A DNA stretch of 64,000 bases from Flavobacteriaceae bacterium (GTDB taxonomy: Bacteria; Bacteroidota; Bacteroidia; Flavobacteriales; Flavobacteriaceae): positions 186,001-250,000 of the forward strand of contig JABGUL010000027.1 in NCBI GenBank assembly GCA_018646605.1. The letters run 5' to 3'. Below the pieces are notes generated by a model. It searched no databases and was not told the origin of the DNA. It worked only from the letters and a program-made list of their open reading frames with translations. The number at the start of each line of letters is the position of its first letter. Within the stretch, counting starts at the first letter, position 1. This document shows, piece after piece, positions 25,643 through 34,542 of the stretch. The translations under genes and the position numbers were made by a program.

Positions 25643-25664
25643 ATCTTTTTGATAAATTGAAGAA

Positions 25665-25672
25665 CAAAAGTA
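25665..25672 (-). promoter_or_regulatory. -7 box before the OprB-like porin gene
   Basis: TACTTTTG on the minus strand matches TAnnTTTG exactly, 22 nt before the TTG start. A TTG lies upstream at a 14-nt gap, shorter than the usual 17-23, so the -33 part is doubtful. Confidence 0.4.
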
Positions 25673-25734
25673 AACTATTTTAAAAACAATATTATTTGCT
25701 CATTTCTTTAGTTTGAATAAAGTAATTTCGAAAC

Positions 25735-26319
25735 ATGAATTTTTTGGCTCATGTATATTTATCCGGAAATAACGCTCCTCTTGCTGTGGGTAACCTAATA
25801 GCAGACAGAGTCAAAGGAAATGATTATAATGATTTTTCACCAATGATTCAAAAAGGTATTTTTTTACATCGTAAAATTGATTATTTCACAGACCATCATT
25901 CTGATTTCAAAGCATGTGTTACGCTTTTGTTTCCAATCTATCGTCATTATAGTAGGGTAATTGTAGATATGTATTTTGATCATTTTTTAGCAGCAAATTG
26001 GAATCGTTATCATCCCCAATCACTATCCGAATTCTCATCTCAATTTTACATCAAATTGAAAGAGTATTCTCAGGAACTTCCTGAAAATATTCAGAAATTT
26101 ACAGCAGCTTTAGTTCGGTATAATTGGTTTGAAGCCTATGCTTCAATCACAGATTTACAACTAATTTTATTGCAGATGGAAAAGAGAACAAAATTTCCCT
26201 CTTATTTGGGTGCATCAACGGATCAATTAAAGGAAAATTATACTTATTTTCATTGTCATTTTACCAGCTTTATGGAAGAAGTGATTTTGTATTCTAAAAC
26301 TGAAATTCAAACATTATGA
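25735..26319 (+). CDS. ACP phosphodiesterase family protein (DUF479)
   Basis: A 194-residue protein of the AcpH/DUF479 family: MNFLAHVYLSG at the N-terminus, GNLIADRVKG, GIFLHRKIDYFTDHH (residues 43-57) and VIVDMYFDHFLAANW. The conserved His and Asp residues form an HD-like metal site. The E. coli enzyme removes the phosphopantetheine arm from acyl carrier protein; Bacteroidota homologues are mostly untested. The last 4 nt overlap the start of the gamma-glutamyltransferase gene, so the two are cotranscribed. Confidence 0.87.
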   Translation: MNFLAHVYLSGNNAPLAVGNLIADRVKGNDYNDFSPMIQKGIFLHRKIDYFTDHHSDFKACVTLLFPIYRHYSRVIVDMYFDHFLAANWNRYHPQSLSEFSSQFYIKLKEYSQELPENIQKFTAALVRYNWFEAYASITDLQLILLQMEKRTKFPSYLGASTDQLKENYTYFHCHFTSFMEEVILYSKTEIQTL

Positions 26320-28004
26320 AACATTTTATTTTGAAAGAACTAAAGATTCACGCCTTACTTTTTGTTTTGTTTATCTCCGCTTGTTCTTCGCCAAAACATA
26401 TAAAAGGTGCTGTTGTAAGTGCTCGTGAAGAGGCTTCTGCAATTGGTGTTGCTGTAATGGCAAAAGGAGGAAATGCTTTTGATGCAATGATAGCTTCAGA
26501 TTTAGCATTAACTGTTTGTTATCCTAACGCTGGAAATATTGCTGGAGGTGGCTTTCTTGTTTATAGAACTGCAGCTGGTGAAAAAGGTAGTTTGGATTTT
26601 CGTGAAAAAGCACCTCTGGCTGCCTATGCGGATATGTACCTCGATCAGGAGGGTAATGTAATTCCAGATAAGAGTTTGGTCGGTGGGTTGGCTATAGGGG
26701 TTCCTGGAACTGTTGCGGGCCTTTATGAAATTCATAAAAAATTTGGAACTATTCCTTGGAATGAATTAGTTCAGCCAGCAATTAAATTAGCACGAGAGGG
26801 TTACTTGGTAACAGAAAAACAACAGAAAAGTTTAGATGGTAAAAAAGAAGACTTTATCGCAATAAACGGTAAGGAAACATTCTATGCCCAAGGTTTTAAA
26901 GAAGGGGATTGGGTAAAAAACGAGGCTTTAGCTCTCACTCTTGAATTTATTGCTAAAAACGGAAAAAGCGGCTTTTATAGTGGTCCAGTTGCTGATGCCC
27001 TTGTAGAGCGAGTTCAAGCCACCGGTGGAATTATTACGCACGAAGATTTGTTGAGTTATGCCCCAGTGTGGCGCGAACCCGTACATTTTAAATATAAAGA
27101 CTTGAGTATTTATACCATGGCACCTCCATCTAGTGGTGGAATTTGTTTGGGTCAAATAATGAAAATGATAGAGCCTTATGATGTTGGACAATACAAACAT
27201 AATTCGATGGAAGCAATACAAGTAATTGTAGAGGCAGAAAGACGTTCTTATGCCGATAGAAGTTTGTATTTAGGAGACCCTGATTTTGTAAACATTCCAC
27301 AAGATAGCCTTTTAGATATGGATTATTTAAATCAAAGAATGGATTCTTTCAGCTTTGAAAAAGCAACTAAATCAACGGATATTTCACCAGGAACCATTGT
27401 TTGGGATGAGAGTGAAGAGACAACTCACTATTCTATTGTTGACCCCATGGGAAATGCTGTGGCTGTTACAACTACGTTAAATGGTAGTTATGGTTCTAAG
27501 GTTTTTGTTGAACAGGGAGGTTATTTTTTAAATAATGAAATGGATGATTTTAGCAGCAAACCTGGAGTTCCAAATATGTTTGGCTTGATTGGAGGAAAAG
27601 CCAATGCAATTGCACCGCAAAAGCGAATGCTTAGCGCTATGACTCCAACTATTGTAGAACGTGATGGTAAGCTTTCTATGGTGCTAGGAACGCCAGGTGG
27701 CTCAACGATTATCACTTCTGTTATGCAAACCCTTTTAAATGTATTTGAATTTGACATGGACATACAGACAGCTGTAAGCACTCCTCGTTTTCACCATCAG
27801 TGGTTGCCTGATATTGTCGTCTTTGAGCCTGCCTTATTTAGTCAAACTTTGATTGATTCATTAAAAAACAAGGGGTATGATGTTAAAGAGCAGTATTCAA
27901 GAATTATTGGGCGTGTAGATGCAATCTCGATTTCAGAAAACAATACAATAACAACGGGAGCAGATCCCAGAGGTGATGATGCTGCGATTCACCTTTATAA
28001 ATAA
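26316..28004 (+). CDS. ggt: Gamma-glutamyltransferase (glutathione hydrolase), lipoprotein
   Basis: A 562-residue Ntn-hydrolase, probably a lipoprotein (hydrophobic stretch then SAC with Cys23 before SSPKH). The precursor is expected to cut itself before the nucleophile Thr369 in the conserved TTHYSIVDPMGNAVAVT block, giving large and small subunits. Other family marks are GGNAFDAMIASDLALTVC, GGGFLVY, LDFREKAP and the late LGTPGGSTIIT. It should hydrolyse or transfer gamma-glutamyl groups from glutathione and related peptides in the periplasm or at the surface. It is translationally coupled to the DUF479 gene upstream; uvrA follows with its own promoter box. Confidence 0.95.
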   Translation: MKHFILKELKIHALLFVLFISACSSPKHIKGAVVSAREEASAIGVAVMAKGGNAFDAMIASDLALTVCYPNAGNIAGGGFLVYRTAAGEKGSLDFREKAPLAAYADMYLDQEGNVIPDKSLVGGLAIGVPGTVAGLYEIHKKFGTIPWNELVQPAIKLAREGYLVTEKQQKSLDGKKEDFIAINGKETFYAQGFKEGDWVKNEALALTLEFIAKNGKSGFYSGPVADALVERVQATGGIITHEDLLSYAPVWREPVHFKYKDLSIYTMAPPSSGGICLGQIMKMIEPYDVGQYKHNSMEAIQVIVEAERRSYADRSLYLGDPDFVNIPQDSLLDMDYLNQRMDSFSFEKATKSTDISPGTIVWDESEETTHYSIVDPMGNAVAVTTTLNGSYGSKVFVEQGGYFLNNEMDDFSSKPGVPNMFGLIGGKANAIAPQKRMLSAMTPTIVERDGKLSMVLGTPGGSTIITSVMQTLLNVFEFDMDIQTAVSTPRFHHQWLPDIVVFEPALFSQTLIDSLKNKGYDVKEQYSRIIGRVDAISISENNTITTGADPRGDDAAIHLYK

Positions 28005-28038
28005 AATAATTCAAGTGCCAAGAGTTCTATATTAATGT

Positions 28039-28046
28039 TATTTTTG
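28039..28046 (+). promoter_or_regulatory. -7 box before uvrA (start-deciding)
   Basis: TATTTTTG matches TAnnTTTG exactly. It lies inside the possible longer reading frame from ATG 28035, so transcription should begin after that codon and the ATG at 28059 is the better start. No TTG partner is seen upstream. Confidence 0.45.
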
Positions 28047-28058
28047 TGCGCTATACTA

Positions 28059-30914
28059 ATGAAGAAGAAAGATAATAATATTCACATCGAAGGTGCTAGG
28101 GTTCACAATTTAAAGAATCTAAACGTGTCTATTCCAAGGGATGAATTGGTTGTTATAACAGGACTCTCGGGAAGTGGTAAATCTTCTCTTGCCTTTGACA
28201 CGATCTATGCAGAGGGTCAAAGACGTTATATGGAGACCTTTTCTGCCTATGTAAGACAGTTTTTGGGTAGTATGGAACGACCAGATGTAGATAAAATAGA
28301 TGGGCTCTCCCCTGTCATTGCTATTGAACAGAAAACGACTTCTAAAAGTCCACGTTCTACCGTTGGAACAATTACAGAGCTCTATGATTATATACGTCTC
28401 TTGTATGCAAGGATAGGTACAGCCTACAGTTATGTTTCTCAAGAGAAAATGGTCAGCTATACCGATGAACAAATTCAAAACTTGATTGTCGAGGACTATT
28501 TAGATAAAAAAATCATCCTACTCGCTCCTATTGTAAAATCAAGAAAGGGACATTATAGAGAGTTGTTTGATTCACTTTCTCGACAAGGGTTTTCAAGAGT
28601 TTGTGTTGATGGTATTATAAAGGATTTGAAGCCTGGAATGAAAGTTGATCGCTATAAAACACATGACATTGAGTTGGTTATTGATCGTTTTACGGTTAAG
28701 AAAGATGAAGACTTTATAAAACGTTTTAACGAATCCCTAGTTACTGCAATGCATTATGGAAATGATGTATTGATGACGATGGATATGGAGACGAATTTAA
28801 CACGCTATTTTAGTCGAAATTTAATGTGCCCCACCTCTGGGATTTCTTATCCTAAGCCTGAACCCAATTCCTTTTCTTTTAACTCCCCAAAGGGTATGTG
28901 TCCAGAATGTAAAGGTCTGGGAGTACAACATAAAGTGAATCATAAAAAAATCATACCAGATGATAATTTGTCGATTTTACAGGGCGGGATAAGTCCTCTA
29001 GGAACGAAGAAAAACAATTGGACCTATCGTCAGATTGAAACCATTGCTAAATGTTATGATTTTTCGCTAACAGACCCTATTTCAAAAATCCCTGCCAGGG
29101 CAATGGATATTATTTTGAAGGGAAGTCAGGAGAAATTTGACATTCCCTCTACTACGCTAGGTATTACACGTACGTACAAGATAGATTTTGAAGGATTAGA
29201 AAACTATATAGAATCTTCATATGAAGAGGCTGCTACGGCTAGTATTAAGCGGTGGGCCGCTAGTTTCATGGACAGCTACAATTGTGTCAGCTGTGAAGGA
29301 TCGAGACTTAAAAAAGAAGCCCTCCATTTTAAATTAGCAAATCACACCATTTCAGATGTCGTGAATATGGATTTAAAAGATTTACATCATTGGATGCAAA
29401 GTCTTTCTAAAAGTCTCTCTGAAAACGAAAACAAAATTGCTTCTGAGATTATTAAAGAAATCCTTTCTCGTTTGCAATTTCTATTAAACGTTGGGTTGGA
29501 GTATTTACAATTAAATCGTTCTTCCAAGTCCCTTTCCGGAGGTGAAGCACAACGAATTAGACTTGCAACCCAAATCGGCTCTCAGCTGGTAGGGGTTTTG
29601 TATATCCTTGATGAACCTAGTATTGGCTTGCATCAAAGAGACAATGATCGGCTGATTAATTCCTTAACTGCATTAAGGGATTTAGGAAATTCAATCATCG
29701 TAGTTGAACATGATAAAGACATGATGCTTCGTGCAGACTATTTAATTGATATGGGGCCGTTTGCAGGGAAAAATGGAGGGGAAATTATTTCTCAAGGGAC
29801 TCCAAAAGCCATTTTAGCAGAAAATACACTTACTTCTAAATATTTAAGTGGGGCAATGGAAATTGAGATTCCTTCCACAAGAAGAAAAGGAAAAGGAACA
29901 AGCCTGACCCTCTCTGGATGTACAGGAAATAATTTAAAAAATATAACTGTTGATTTCCCCTTAGGTGTTATGATTGGTGTAACTGGAGTTTCGGGGAGTG
30001 GCAAATCTACTTTGGTAAATGAGACCCTCTACCCTATTTTAAATGCACATATTTTTAATGGCGTTAAAGTGCCTTTAGCCTATAAAAGTATTTCTGGTCT
30101 GGAATACATTGATAAAGTGGTGGATATAAATCAAAGTCCAATAGGAAGGACCCCTCGAAGTAATCCGGCTACCTATTGTGGTGTTTTTAGTGAAATAAGA
30201 ACGTTATTTACTTTGACTCCAGAAGCACAAATAAGAGGATATAAACCAGGTAGGTTTAGCTTTAATGTTGTGGGAGGCCGATGTGAAACCTGTCAAGGTG
30301 GAGGAATGAAGGTTATAGAAATGAATTTTCTCCCCGATGTTTATGTTGAGTGTGAAACCTGTCAAGGGAAACGTTTTAATCGGGAGACACTTGAGATTCG
30401 TTTTAAAGGAAAGTCAATTTCTGATGTACTGAACATGTCTATAAATGAAGCGTGTGTATTTTTCGAAGCTATTCCCAAAATCTATAGAAAGCTTAAAATG
30501 ATTCAAGATGTTGGTTTGGGATACATTACGCTTGGGCAATCTTCAACAACACTCTCGGGAGGGGAAGCACAACGTATTAAATTGGCAAGTGAATTATCTA
30601 AAAAAGATACAGGTAATACATTCTATATTTTAGATGAACCTACAACGGGACTTCATTTTGAAGATATAAGAGTTCTCCTTGAAGTACTGACGATTTTGGT
30701 AAACAAAGGAAATACCGTATTAATCATAGAACACAACCTCGATGTTATCAAACAAGTGGATCATATTATTGATATAGGCCCTGAAGGAGGTCGCTATGGT
30801 GGAGAATTGATCTGTCAAGGGACCCCGGAAGAGATTATCAACAACAAAGTGAGTCATACGGCTCTGTTTTTAAAAAAAGAATTTAAAAAGAACTTAACCC
30901 CAACCTTAGCATGA
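28059..30914 (+). CDS. uvrA: Excinuclease ABC subunit UvrA
   Basis: A 951-residue DNA-damage sensor of nucleotide excision repair, cytoplasmic, partner of UvrB. It contains two ABC ATPase halves: Walker [20 protein letters not shown] near residue 35 and [17 protein letters not shown] near 645, with signatures [14 protein letters not shown] and [14 protein letters not shown]. The main zinc finger is CETCQGGG...CETCQGKRF. The first zinc site reads CPTSG...CPECKG, lacking one Cys, as I recall for other Bacteroidota UvrA proteins. The start at 28059 ([19 protein letters not shown]) is preferred to 28035. It overlaps the LOG gene by 4 nt (ATGA). Confidence 0.96.
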   Translation: MKKKDNNIHIEGARVHNLKNLNVSIPRDELVVITGLSGSGKSSLAFDTIYAEGQRRYMETFSAYVRQFLGSMERPDVDKIDGLSPVIAIEQKTTSKSPRSTVGTITELYDYIRLLYARIGTAYSYVSQEKMVSYTDEQIQNLIVEDYLDKKIILLAPIVKSRKGHYRELFDSLSRQGFSRVCVDGIIKDLKPGMKVDRYKTHDIELVIDRFTVKKDEDFIKRFNESLVTAMHYGNDVLMTMDMETNLTRYFSRNLMCPTSGISYPKPEPNSFSFNSPKGMCPECKGLGVQHKVNHKKIIPDDNLSILQGGISPLGTKKNNWTYRQIETIAKCYDFSLTDPISKIPARAMDIILKGSQEKFDIPSTTLGITRTYKIDFEGLENYIESSYEEAATASIKRWAASFMDSYNCVSCEGSRLKKEALHFKLANHTISDVVNMDLKDLHHWMQSLSKSLSENENKIASEIIKEILSRLQFLLNVGLEYLQLNRSSKSLSGGEAQRIRLATQIGSQLVGVLYILDEPSIGLHQRDNDRLINSLTALRDLGNSIIVVEHDKDMMLRADYLIDMGPFAGKNGGEIISQGTPKAILAENTLTSKYLSGAMEIEIPSTRRKGKGTSLTLSGCTGNNLKNITVDFPLGVMIGVTGVSGSGKSTLVNETLYPILNAHIFNGVKVPLAYKSISGLEYIDKVVDINQSPIGRTPRSNPATYCGVFSEIRTLFTLTPEAQIRGYKPGRFSFNVVGGRCETCQGGGMKVIEMNFLPDVYVECETCQGKRFNRETLEIRFKGKSISDVLNMSINEACVFFEAIPKIYRKLKMIQDVGLGYITLGQSSTTLSGGEAQRIKLASELSKKDTGNTFYILDEPTTGLHFEDIRVLLEVLTILVNKGNTVLIIEHNLDVIKQVDHIIDIGPEGGRYGGELICQGTPEEIINNKVSHTALFLKKEFKKNLTPTLA

Positions 30915-31594
30915 CAACAAATCAAAATAAAAATTGGAATGAAATAAAAACAAATGATTCATGGGCTTTATTCAAAATCATGAGTGAATTTGTGGAGGGC
31001 TATGAAAAAATGAGTGCTATTGGGCCTTGTATTTCTGTTTTTGGTTCTGCCAGAACCCCTGAAGACCACCCTACCTATAAGCTTACAGTTAAAATTGCTG
31101 AAGCCATAGCGCGTTCTGGATATGGAATTATTAGTGGCGGAGGTCCAGGCATTATGGAAGCTGCAAATCGTGGGGCTCAAAATGTAGGAGGAACTTCTGT
31201 GGGCTTAAATATTAATCTTCCATTTGAACAAAAAAGCAACCCTTACATAGATCAAGATAAACTCATCGATTTTCAATATTTTTTTGTACGAAAGGTAATG
31301 TTTGTTAAATACGCACAAGGCTTTGTGGTAATGCCTGGAGGTGTGGGCACCCTCGATGAACTATTTGAAGCTTTCACTCTTTTACAGACCTCTAAAGTGG
31401 CTAAATTTCCTATAATTCTGGTTGGTAGTTCTTATTGGAATGGCTTGGTGGATTGGATTAAAAATACCCTGCTTGAAGAAAAAAATATTAGCCCAGCGGA
31501 TTTGGATTTTTTTGTTGTTGTAGATACAGTTGACGAAGTTATGGACAATCTGAATCAGTTCTACAGTAAAGATAATTTTAAACCCAATTTTTGA
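30911..31594 (+). CDS. LOG family protein (TIGR00730)
   Basis: A 227-residue Rossmann-like protein of the LOG (Lonely Guy) family. The catalytic signatures are SGGGPGIMEAANRGA (near residue 76) and PGGVGTLDELFEAFTLLQT (near 143). Known members hydrolyse nucleoside 5'-monophosphates to free base and ribose 5-phosphate, making cytokinins in plants; the bacterial role is often a nucleotide phosphoribohydrolase. It is coupled to uvrA by an ATGA overlap and to the next gene by a TGATG overlap. The link with uvrA may be only transcriptional. Confidence 0.92.
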   Translation: MTTNQNKNWNEIKTNDSWALFKIMSEFVEGYEKMSAIGPCISVFGSARTPEDHPTYKLTVKIAEAIARSGYGIISGGGPGIMEAANRGAQNVGGTSVGLNINLPFEQKSNPYIDQDKLIDFQYFFVRKVMFVKYAQGFVVMPGGVGTLDELFEAFTLLQTSKVAKFPIILVGSSYWNGLVDWIKNTLLEEKNISPADLDFFVVVDTVDEVMDNLNQFYSKDNFKPNF

Positions 31595-34458
31595 TGCAAA
31601 ACCCTTTTGTTTTTTTTGTTAAAAGCTTTGTTTGTGTTGCCTTATTGCTATTCACATCAAATTTAATAGCACAAAAAACAAAATATAAAATTGACGCTAC
31701 CTTAGACTCTGAAGAGCGATTAATTTTTGTTAAACAAAAAATTATATTCACTAATCCTGATACAGAAAAATTAAATGTACTTTTCCTTCAAGATTGGATA
31801 AATGCATATAAAAACACACAAACTCCACTAGCAAAAAGATTTGCTGAAGACTTTAGTAGAAGCTTTTATTCCTCTGCAAAAAGTAAATTAGGGTTTACTG
31901 TTCTTGACACAGTGCATAGCCCCTCCAACCCTCTCGTTTGGAAAAGACTCGAAGATCAGCCAGATATTATTAAAATCACACTGCCTGAATATCTTGCTCC
32001 AGGAGCAACTACAACACTAACACTAAACTATACGATTAAGATACCAGACAGTAAATTTACCAGAATGGGAATCAATGATTCTGGAAAAGTATATCTAAAC
32101 CATTGGAACATCGTTGTTGCTCCTTTTAGAAAAGGAAAGTGGCAACTTCAGAGTAATTTAAATCTTGAGGATTATAGTGGTCCAGCGTCAGACTATGAGT
32201 TAAGTTGGCATTATCCCAATAAATACCACCTAACAAGTAATTTAATTGAAACGAAAAACAATGAGGTAGACAGCCTGAAGCACACTCATTTTAGTGATGT
32301 TGATAGAATTCAAGCTGACTTTGTTTTTGACACTTCAAATCGTTTCCTCACGATTCCGCTTGATAATGGAAAGGTAGTGGTAACAGACTTACTTCCCCCT
32401 AGCTCTGGAAGTGTAGACTTAAAAGCGACTATCGAACGGGTAGTTAAATATGCAGACACTCTTTTTACTCCTTTTCCAAACCAGAAAATTTTAATTTTAA
32501 AATCAAGCTATGACAAAAATCCATTTTATGGATTGAGTCAATTGCAAACTGAAGTTAGAATATCAAAGAATAAAACATTAAACTTAAAGTTCTTTTCAGA
32601 CACCTTTTTTTACGAAATAAAATTACTAAAAGCCTATTTCGGAAGGTATATCAATCAAACTTTAGCTATTGATAAAAGAGAGGAACATTGGGTTATAGGT
32701 GGATTACACACCTACGCAATGATAAAGTATATAGAAACCTTTTATCCAGATCAAAAATTTTTAGGAAAACTCGCCGAATTTAAAATCCTAAATTTAACGC
32801 TACTAAAAAAATATAGTGTTGCTAAACTAGGATTCAATGATGCGTATGAATTTATCTATGAATTTGTTGAGAATTCAAATATCCACCAAGCAGACAAACA
32901 ATCAAAAGACAAGCTATCTAAATTCAATGAAAAGATTGCGGGACCTAATCATGTAGGAGTTGGACTTCGCTATATAGAGGCATATCAGAATAATGATTGG
33001 TTACCTTCCAAGCTCAAAGAGTATCTAAATTTTAAAGGCAAATTAGATTTTGAGACCCTTTTAAGAACTGAGGATGAAGATTTAGATTGGTTTTTTGATT
33101 TGTATCTTAAAGAACGAAAATCATTTGATTTAAAAATTAAAGAGTTTCAAAAAACTACAGATTCGATTCGTTTTAAGGTAGTTAGTAGAGATCAACGATC
33201 GTTACCTGTGTTAGTGGGATTGGTAAAAGATGATGAGGTAATTAAGCAAGAATGGCTTAAGCTAAATAAAAATGATACTGTCATCACCTGGAATCGTGCA
33301 GAAGCAGATTATGTGGCGATAAATCCGAAAATTAATTTTCCTGAAGCAAATAAAGGGAATAATTGGAAATCTATCCGAAATCCTTTAGGCATGAAGCCAC
33401 TCAAATTTACTTTAGTTAAAGATGCTGAAGACCTTCAGCGGGAACAGATATTTTTTCACCCTGTGTTTGATTTTAATGCTTATGATGGCATAACTTCAGG
33501 TGTTCGCTTTTATAACAGTCGGATAAAAAACAGGCCTTTTGAATTTGATTTTCATCCGCAATATTCATTTGTTGAAAAAAGTATCGTTGGCTTTTTTAAA
33601 GCAGATTATAAATTATTTAAAGCAAACAGCAGGAATTACCTAACCCGCTTTAGAGTTTCTGGGAGTAGTTTTCATTATGATTCAAATTATCGATACACGG
33701 TCTTAATTCCATCAATAGGATGGTCTTTTAGGCCAGAAAATATTCGGGATAACAAAAGACAAATTCTTCAATTAGCATGGTATAATGTGTTTCGCGATAA
33801 ATCTCCTAATGTAATAACGAACCCTGATTATAGCATATTGAATTTACGCCATGTTTTTGTGAGAAACAATACGATTGACTATTTAAGTGCGAGAAGTAAT
33901 ATTGAATTTTCTGAGCCCTTTGGTAAAATTCAATTTAGTGGGCAAGCGCGAAAGCTCTTCCCTAGAGGAAGGCAATTAAGCGCTAGGATTTTTCTTGGGA
34001 AATTTCTTTGGCACAACACTTTGGATACACAGTTTTTTGATTTTAACTTAAATAGACCGTCTGATTATCTTTTTCAATATGGTTATTTGGGTAGGTCAGA
34101 GACAAGTGGTATTTACAGTCAACAGTTTATCCCTTCTGAAGGTGGTTTTAAATCAAAGTTTGAGCAATCTACAGCAAATGATTATATGTTTTCTTTAAAT
34201 GCTTCAATGGGAATTTGGAAGTGGCTTGAAGTGTATGGAGATGTAGGGGTATTGAAAAACATAAACAGAGACGCTAAATCTTATTTTGATTCAGGATTGA
34301 AATTAAATTTAAGCCCTGATTATTTAGAGATATATCTCCCTATATTTTCTTCCAATGGGTTTGAATTGACACAGCCTAGGTTTGCCACTAAGATCCGCTT
34401 TATTTTAGATCCTGGATTCAATACTCTTACGAGCTTATTTACCCGTAAGTGGTTTTAA
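31594..34458 (+). CDS. M1-like peptidase-fold protein lacking HExxH, with probable outer-membrane barrel
   Basis: A 954-residue exported protein; the signal peptide ends near residue 27 (SNLIAQ). Residues 30-270 look like the N-terminal beta domain of M1 aminopeptidases (LNYTIKIPDSKFTRMGI, LNHWNIVVAPF). Where the M1 zinc site should be, no HExxH is present anywhere in the protein, and the WxxEG motif reads HWVIGGLHTYA, with Gly369 replacing the ligand Glu. A family-like DLDWFFDLYLKERKSFD segment follows. From about residue 620 the chain turns into aromatic-rich beta-strands ending KWF, like a surface-antigen-type barrel. It is probably a catalytically dead, outer-membrane protein. The start shares a base with the LOG stop. 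Confidence 0.75.
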   Translation: MQNPFVFFVKSFVCVALLLFTSNLIAQKTKYKIDATLDSEERLIFVKQKIIFTNPDTEKLNVLFLQDWINAYKNTQTPLAKRFAEDFSRSFYSSAKSKLGFTVLDTVHSPSNPLVWKRLEDQPDIIKITLPEYLAPGATTTLTLNYTIKIPDSKFTRMGINDSGKVYLNHWNIVVAPFRKGKWQLQSNLNLEDYSGPASDYELSWHYPNKYHLTSNLIETKNNEVDSLKHTHFSDVDRIQADFVFDTSNRFLTIPLDNGKVVVTDLLPPSSGSVDLKATIERVVKYADTLFTPFPNQKILILKSSYDKNPFYGLSQLQTEVRISKNKTLNLKFFSDTFFYEIKLLKAYFGRYINQTLAIDKREEHWVIGGLHTYAMIKYIETFYPDQKFLGKLAEFKILNLTLLKKYSVAKLGFNDAYEFIYEFVENSNIHQADKQSKDKLSKFNEKIAGPNHVGVGLRYIEAYQNNDWLPSKLKEYLNFKGKLDFETLLRTEDEDLDWFFDLYLKERKSFDLKIKEFQKTTDSIRFKVVSRDQRSLPVLVGLVKDDEVIKQEWLKLNKNDTVITWNRAEADYVAINPKINFPEANKGNNWKSIRNPLGMKPLKFTLVKDAEDLQREQIFFHPVFDFNAYDGITSGVRFYNSRIKNRPFEFDFHPQYSFVEKSIVGFFKADYKLFKANSRNYLTRFRVSGSSFHYDSNYRYTVLIPSIGWSFRPENIRDNKRQILQLAWYNVFRDKSPNVITNPDYSILNLRHVFVRNNTIDYLSARSNIEFSEPFGKIQFSGQARKLFPRGRQLSARIFLGKFLWHNTLDTQFFDFNLNRPSDYLFQYGYLGRSETSGIYSQQFIPSEGGFKSKFEQSTANDYMFSLNASMGIWKWLEVYGDVGVLKNINRDAKSYFDSGLKLNLSPDYLEIYLPIFSSNGFELTQPRFATKIRFILDPGFNTLTSLFTRKWF

Positions 34459-34499
34459 ATTAACGACTTATAAAAGTTCTTAAAATCGCTTTAATCCCC

Positions 34500-34533
34500 T
34501 TGTTTAAAGACCGCATTATTTTTTGTATTTTTG
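34500..34533 (+). promoter_or_regulatory. Promoter of the fused E1 gene
   Basis: TTG (34500-34502), 23 nt, TATTTTTG (34526-34533) matches the TTG-N17-23-TAnnTTTG consensus fully. The ATG at 34543 is only 9 nt beyond the box, so the transcript would be leaderless or nearly so. A longer frame starting with TTG at 34531 overlaps the box and is unlikely. Confidence 0.65.
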
Positions 34534-34542
34534 CAACTCACA

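Noticed and set aside
28035-28058. Earlier ATG for uvrA
   Set aside because: The -7 box at 28039-28046 lies inside it, and the added residues are not part of UvrA.
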